Assembly: GCF_000002425.4 (NCBI RefSeq)
Contig: NC_037273.1
Coordinates: 3,017,297 to 3,081,296, forward strand
Length of the DNA: 64,000 nt
Direction: 5' to 3'
From: Physcomitrium patens
Lineage: Eukaryota; Streptophyta; Bryopsida; Funariales; Funariaceae
Shown here: piece by piece, positions 61,957 to 64,000 of the stretch
How positions within the stretch are numbered: the first letter of the stretch is position 1
Layout: every line of letters starts with the position of its first letter
Notes under the pieces: model-generated
Databases searched by the model: none
The model's input: only the letters and a program-made list of their open reading frames with translations
What the model was told of the DNA's origin: nothing
Program-made: the position numbers and the translations under genes

Positions 61957-62448
61957 ACGTATCGTGTCAATTTGCATGTCTTCCATCTCTAAATATAAAT
62001 CTAGGCTGCTTGCTAACATAGTTGGAGCATGGTGAGCCATATGTTGTCTTGAGTATTGATCTTAGCGATGTTGAAATAGGCAGTTATCATACTTCACAGC
62101 TTGGCTAATGGCTTTATTGAGCATTCACGGATTGGGAAGAGATAATAACAAATCCTTCACTTCGTTCCTCAAATTCCAATAAAATTGACTCATCAATGTT
62201 TCTTCATTCCAATTGATGTTGTTTACTAATTTTTTGAAATTTGATGTATAAATTGACGCGAAGCGAGCCCCTTGTCGTAGCAACTGGATCTTTGTTGTAG
62301 CCGACCGCGCCTTGTTATGTTTGTCAAATGCTTTCGCAAATGCCTCCAAAAAAGTTTCAAAGTTGTTCAAAATTGACGATCTTTTTTCAAATAAAGGAAC
62401 AAAACTATGATAGAGCTTGTTCCGTGAGCAAAATTCCAAATAGTCCAA

Positions 62449-63309
62449 TACATTACTCCTCTGATGGATAGCGTTCTGGCTGCAAAGTTGTTATCAATCT
62501 AATTTGATTGATGAAACCTCAAAATTTGGAACGTTGTCATGATGTAACATGATTAATAGGTGAAAGAGTGTGGAGATTATTATAATTTAGGAGATCTAAG
62601 TTCAAAGTATTAGAACAAATTATCTTAGAAATATAGTTAATAGTCAAAGGGGTAGAAAAATTAAAAGGTACCAATGCTGCCTTTTAGAAAGGTGACTTCT
62701 ACATACTTTGTAGCACCATAAGTAAAGCAAATCAAAGTAGATTTGAAAAATATATGATATAGGCATCTTTAGGAGGAAGTTAAGAGTAAATTCTAGAAAA
62801 AATTTACTTAGAAAAACTAGATATTGATATCCGAAGAGGGCCGGTTATAAACCAGGGTCGAAATCAGACCCTGGGGCACAAAACCGAGTCTCGATGACGA
62901 CTCCGGGGTTCTTTTGGAGATTGAAGAAAGAGGTTTGATAGCAGACTAAATAGACTTTCTATGAGCATTGAGTTTGGATGATTTGGAGTTGATATGACTT
63001 TGTAAAAGCTTTGCAAAGTCAAGGTTTGTTTCAGATGACTTGGGTTTTATGAAATAAAATAGGATTTACGTTTTAGGTGATTTCAAGAGTTTTGTAATAG
63101 ATCTACAGATAAAAATTTGTAGATTTATGATTATAGTTTTGTTTAATGTGTGTCGTGAATTTGAGCTTGATCTAATGGTTGAATTGAGGAATATTGAGGT
63201 TTAAGTGGGTCAAAGTCTCAAAAAGTAGAATTTTAGGTCTAGTAGGGATTTTTGAGATTTCTTGCAATCTATTGGTTGGATTGGAGTGAAACTTATGTGA
63301 GAGGATATT
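62449..63309. other. Unassigned sequence right of gypsy gag
   Basis: No recognisable gene. A short GC-richer patch at 62835-62920 stands out but is unassigned. It may be leader or LTR sequence of element B or a different insertion. Confidence 0.4.
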
Positions 63310-63680
63310 AGATTAGGCTTTGATTTAGGATTTAGGATTTGGTTAGGATTTGATTTAGGATTTAGGATTTATATTAGGGTTTGGTTTAGGGTTTAGGATT
63401 TGGATTAGGATTTAATTAGGATTTGGTTTAGGATTTGAGTAAGGTTTGATTTAGGGTTTAGGATTTAGATAGGGTTTGATTTAGGGTTTAGGGATTGATT
63501 AGGATTTGATTTAGGATTTAAAATTTGGATTAGGATTTGATTAGGATTTGATTTAGAGTTTAAGATTTGGTTTAAGATTTTGATAGGTTTTGGTTTAAGA
63601 TTTGGTTAGGGTTTGATTTACGATTTAGGATTTTATTAGGATTTAAGATTTAATTAGTTTTGGTCTAAAGTTTGAATGAA
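63310..63680. repeat. Degenerate TTTAGG-rich array
   Basis: Words such as GGATTTAGG, GGTTTAGGG and GATTAGGATTTG dominate. It is the reverse-complement type of the array at 54650-55550 and resembles decayed plant telomere repeat (TTTAGGG). Confidence 0.75.
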
Positions 63681-63904
63681 GTTCAATAAGATTTTAACTA
63701 GAATTAAATTAAGATTGAATTGAGATGTATTTGAATGACATTTGTGTTCTTTCTAATGTTTCTTTAATAATTCCTATTGTTTGTTTGAAATAACTTTGAA
63801 GTTTTTTTTTGAATTTGATTAAGCTTACTTAGCACTATTATAGTCTAATTAGAGCATTGTTAGTATTCTATTAGAATTAGAATTTTGTTATTGTAATTTC
63901 CATT

Positions 63905-63957
63905 CTTCCTTCCACAGCTAAGTGTCCGGAGCATTCTCAAGGAGACTTCACGTATTA
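63905..63957. repeat. Diverged copy of the solo-LTR right end
   Basis: TTCCACAGC...CACGTATTACGACA resembles the last 50 or so bases of solo LTR B (TTCTACAGC...CACGTAATACGACA). The rest of the LTR is not recognisable to its left, so this may be an old truncated copy. Confidence 0.4.
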
Positions 63958-64000
63958 CGACAATGCGTACCATCGAACTTGTCTGGAAGGCTAATTTGAG

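Larger units (their letters stand above)
57282..62448 (-). mobile_element. Ty3/gypsy chromovirus (element B), degenerate
   Basis: Minus-strand order: gag (62448-62125), a zinc knuckle LCLYCGEEGHKVGNY (about 60420-60376) whose last Cys is replaced by Tyr, reverse transcriptase (about 60190-59760) with the active site reading YLDN instead of YLDD, RNase H (VYTDYKNLDY, 59440), the integrase zinc finger and core (about 59060-58270, with H...H...CDIC), and a C-terminal chromodomain (about 58045-57863, EEYKVEKILDSRRKWRKLEYLVH). A TAG (57944-57946) sits at the expected aromatic position of the chromodomain. Protease and the first part of RT are deleted. A solo LTR interrupts it at 60473-61956. No matching 5' LTR is seen to the right. 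Not autonomous. Confidence 0.85.

Noticed and set aside
54650-63680. Treating the two TTTAGG/CCTAAA tracts as the LTR pair of one gypsy element
   Set aside because: They are inverted relative to each other, whereas LTRs of one element must be direct repeats.
1-64000. CRISPR arrays, bacterial operons, ribosomal RNA genes
   Set aside because: No spaced identical repeats, no Shine-Dalgarno-linked gene strings and no rRNA signatures; the window is eukaryotic.

Overview
The window looks like nuclear DNA from a non-seed land plant (bryophyte, lycophyte or fern grade). The genes are multi-exon with plant-type short introns and are embedded in AT-rich, transposon-laden DNA. Several proteins are closest, from memory, to plant families: an RH5/Dbp3 helicase, an SWD2-like COMPASS subunit, a SINE-type KASH protein and CAND1. 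A cAMP-dependent protein kinase regulatory subunit, a family I associate with plants that keep motile sperm, and a fragment of a giant-virus D5-type helicase-primase both fit a non-seed plant. The species cannot be fixed from the sequence alone.

Layout. 1-4500 is AT-rich DNA without a recognisable gene. 4517-8300 is a GC-richer stretch I cannot interpret. 8323-11450 is a decayed SINE-like (ARM repeat plus KASH tail) pseudogene. 11919-13592 holds a broken NCLDV-like D5 ATPase fragment between 20-bp inverted repeats. 14010-18778 is a minus-strand Ty1/copia element with LTRs and a target-site duplication, itself interrupted by a 1.2-kb solo LTR with its own duplication. 19091-20494 (minus) is a PhzF-like protein. 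23014-24663 (minus) is an intronless DEAD-box helicase of the RH5/Dbp3 type. 26353-29154 (minus) is a long B3-domain protein. 29610-37004 is AT-rich and apparently gene-poor. 37005-40479 (minus) is a complete 10-exon SWD2-like WD40 gene. 41952-46138 (minus) is a complete 9-exon PKA regulatory subunit gene. 46921-48246 (plus) is a CAND1-like pseudogene. From 49.9 kb to the end the window is repeat DNA: a decayed second copia, the LTR and gag of a Ty3/gypsy element with heat-shock-element-like motifs, a chromodomain-bearing gypsy element split by a second solo LTR, and degenerate TTTAGGG-like tracts.

The intact genes do not form an operon-like unit; this is a eukaryotic locus. RH5 (ribosome biogenesis, with a telo-box upstream), SWD2-like (H3K4 methylation / RNA 3' processing) and PKA-R (cAMP signalling) are independent genes. 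Exon boundaries for SWD2-like and PKA-R were worked out base by base and keep an open frame end to end. Boundaries for PhzF and B3 remain partly uncertain.
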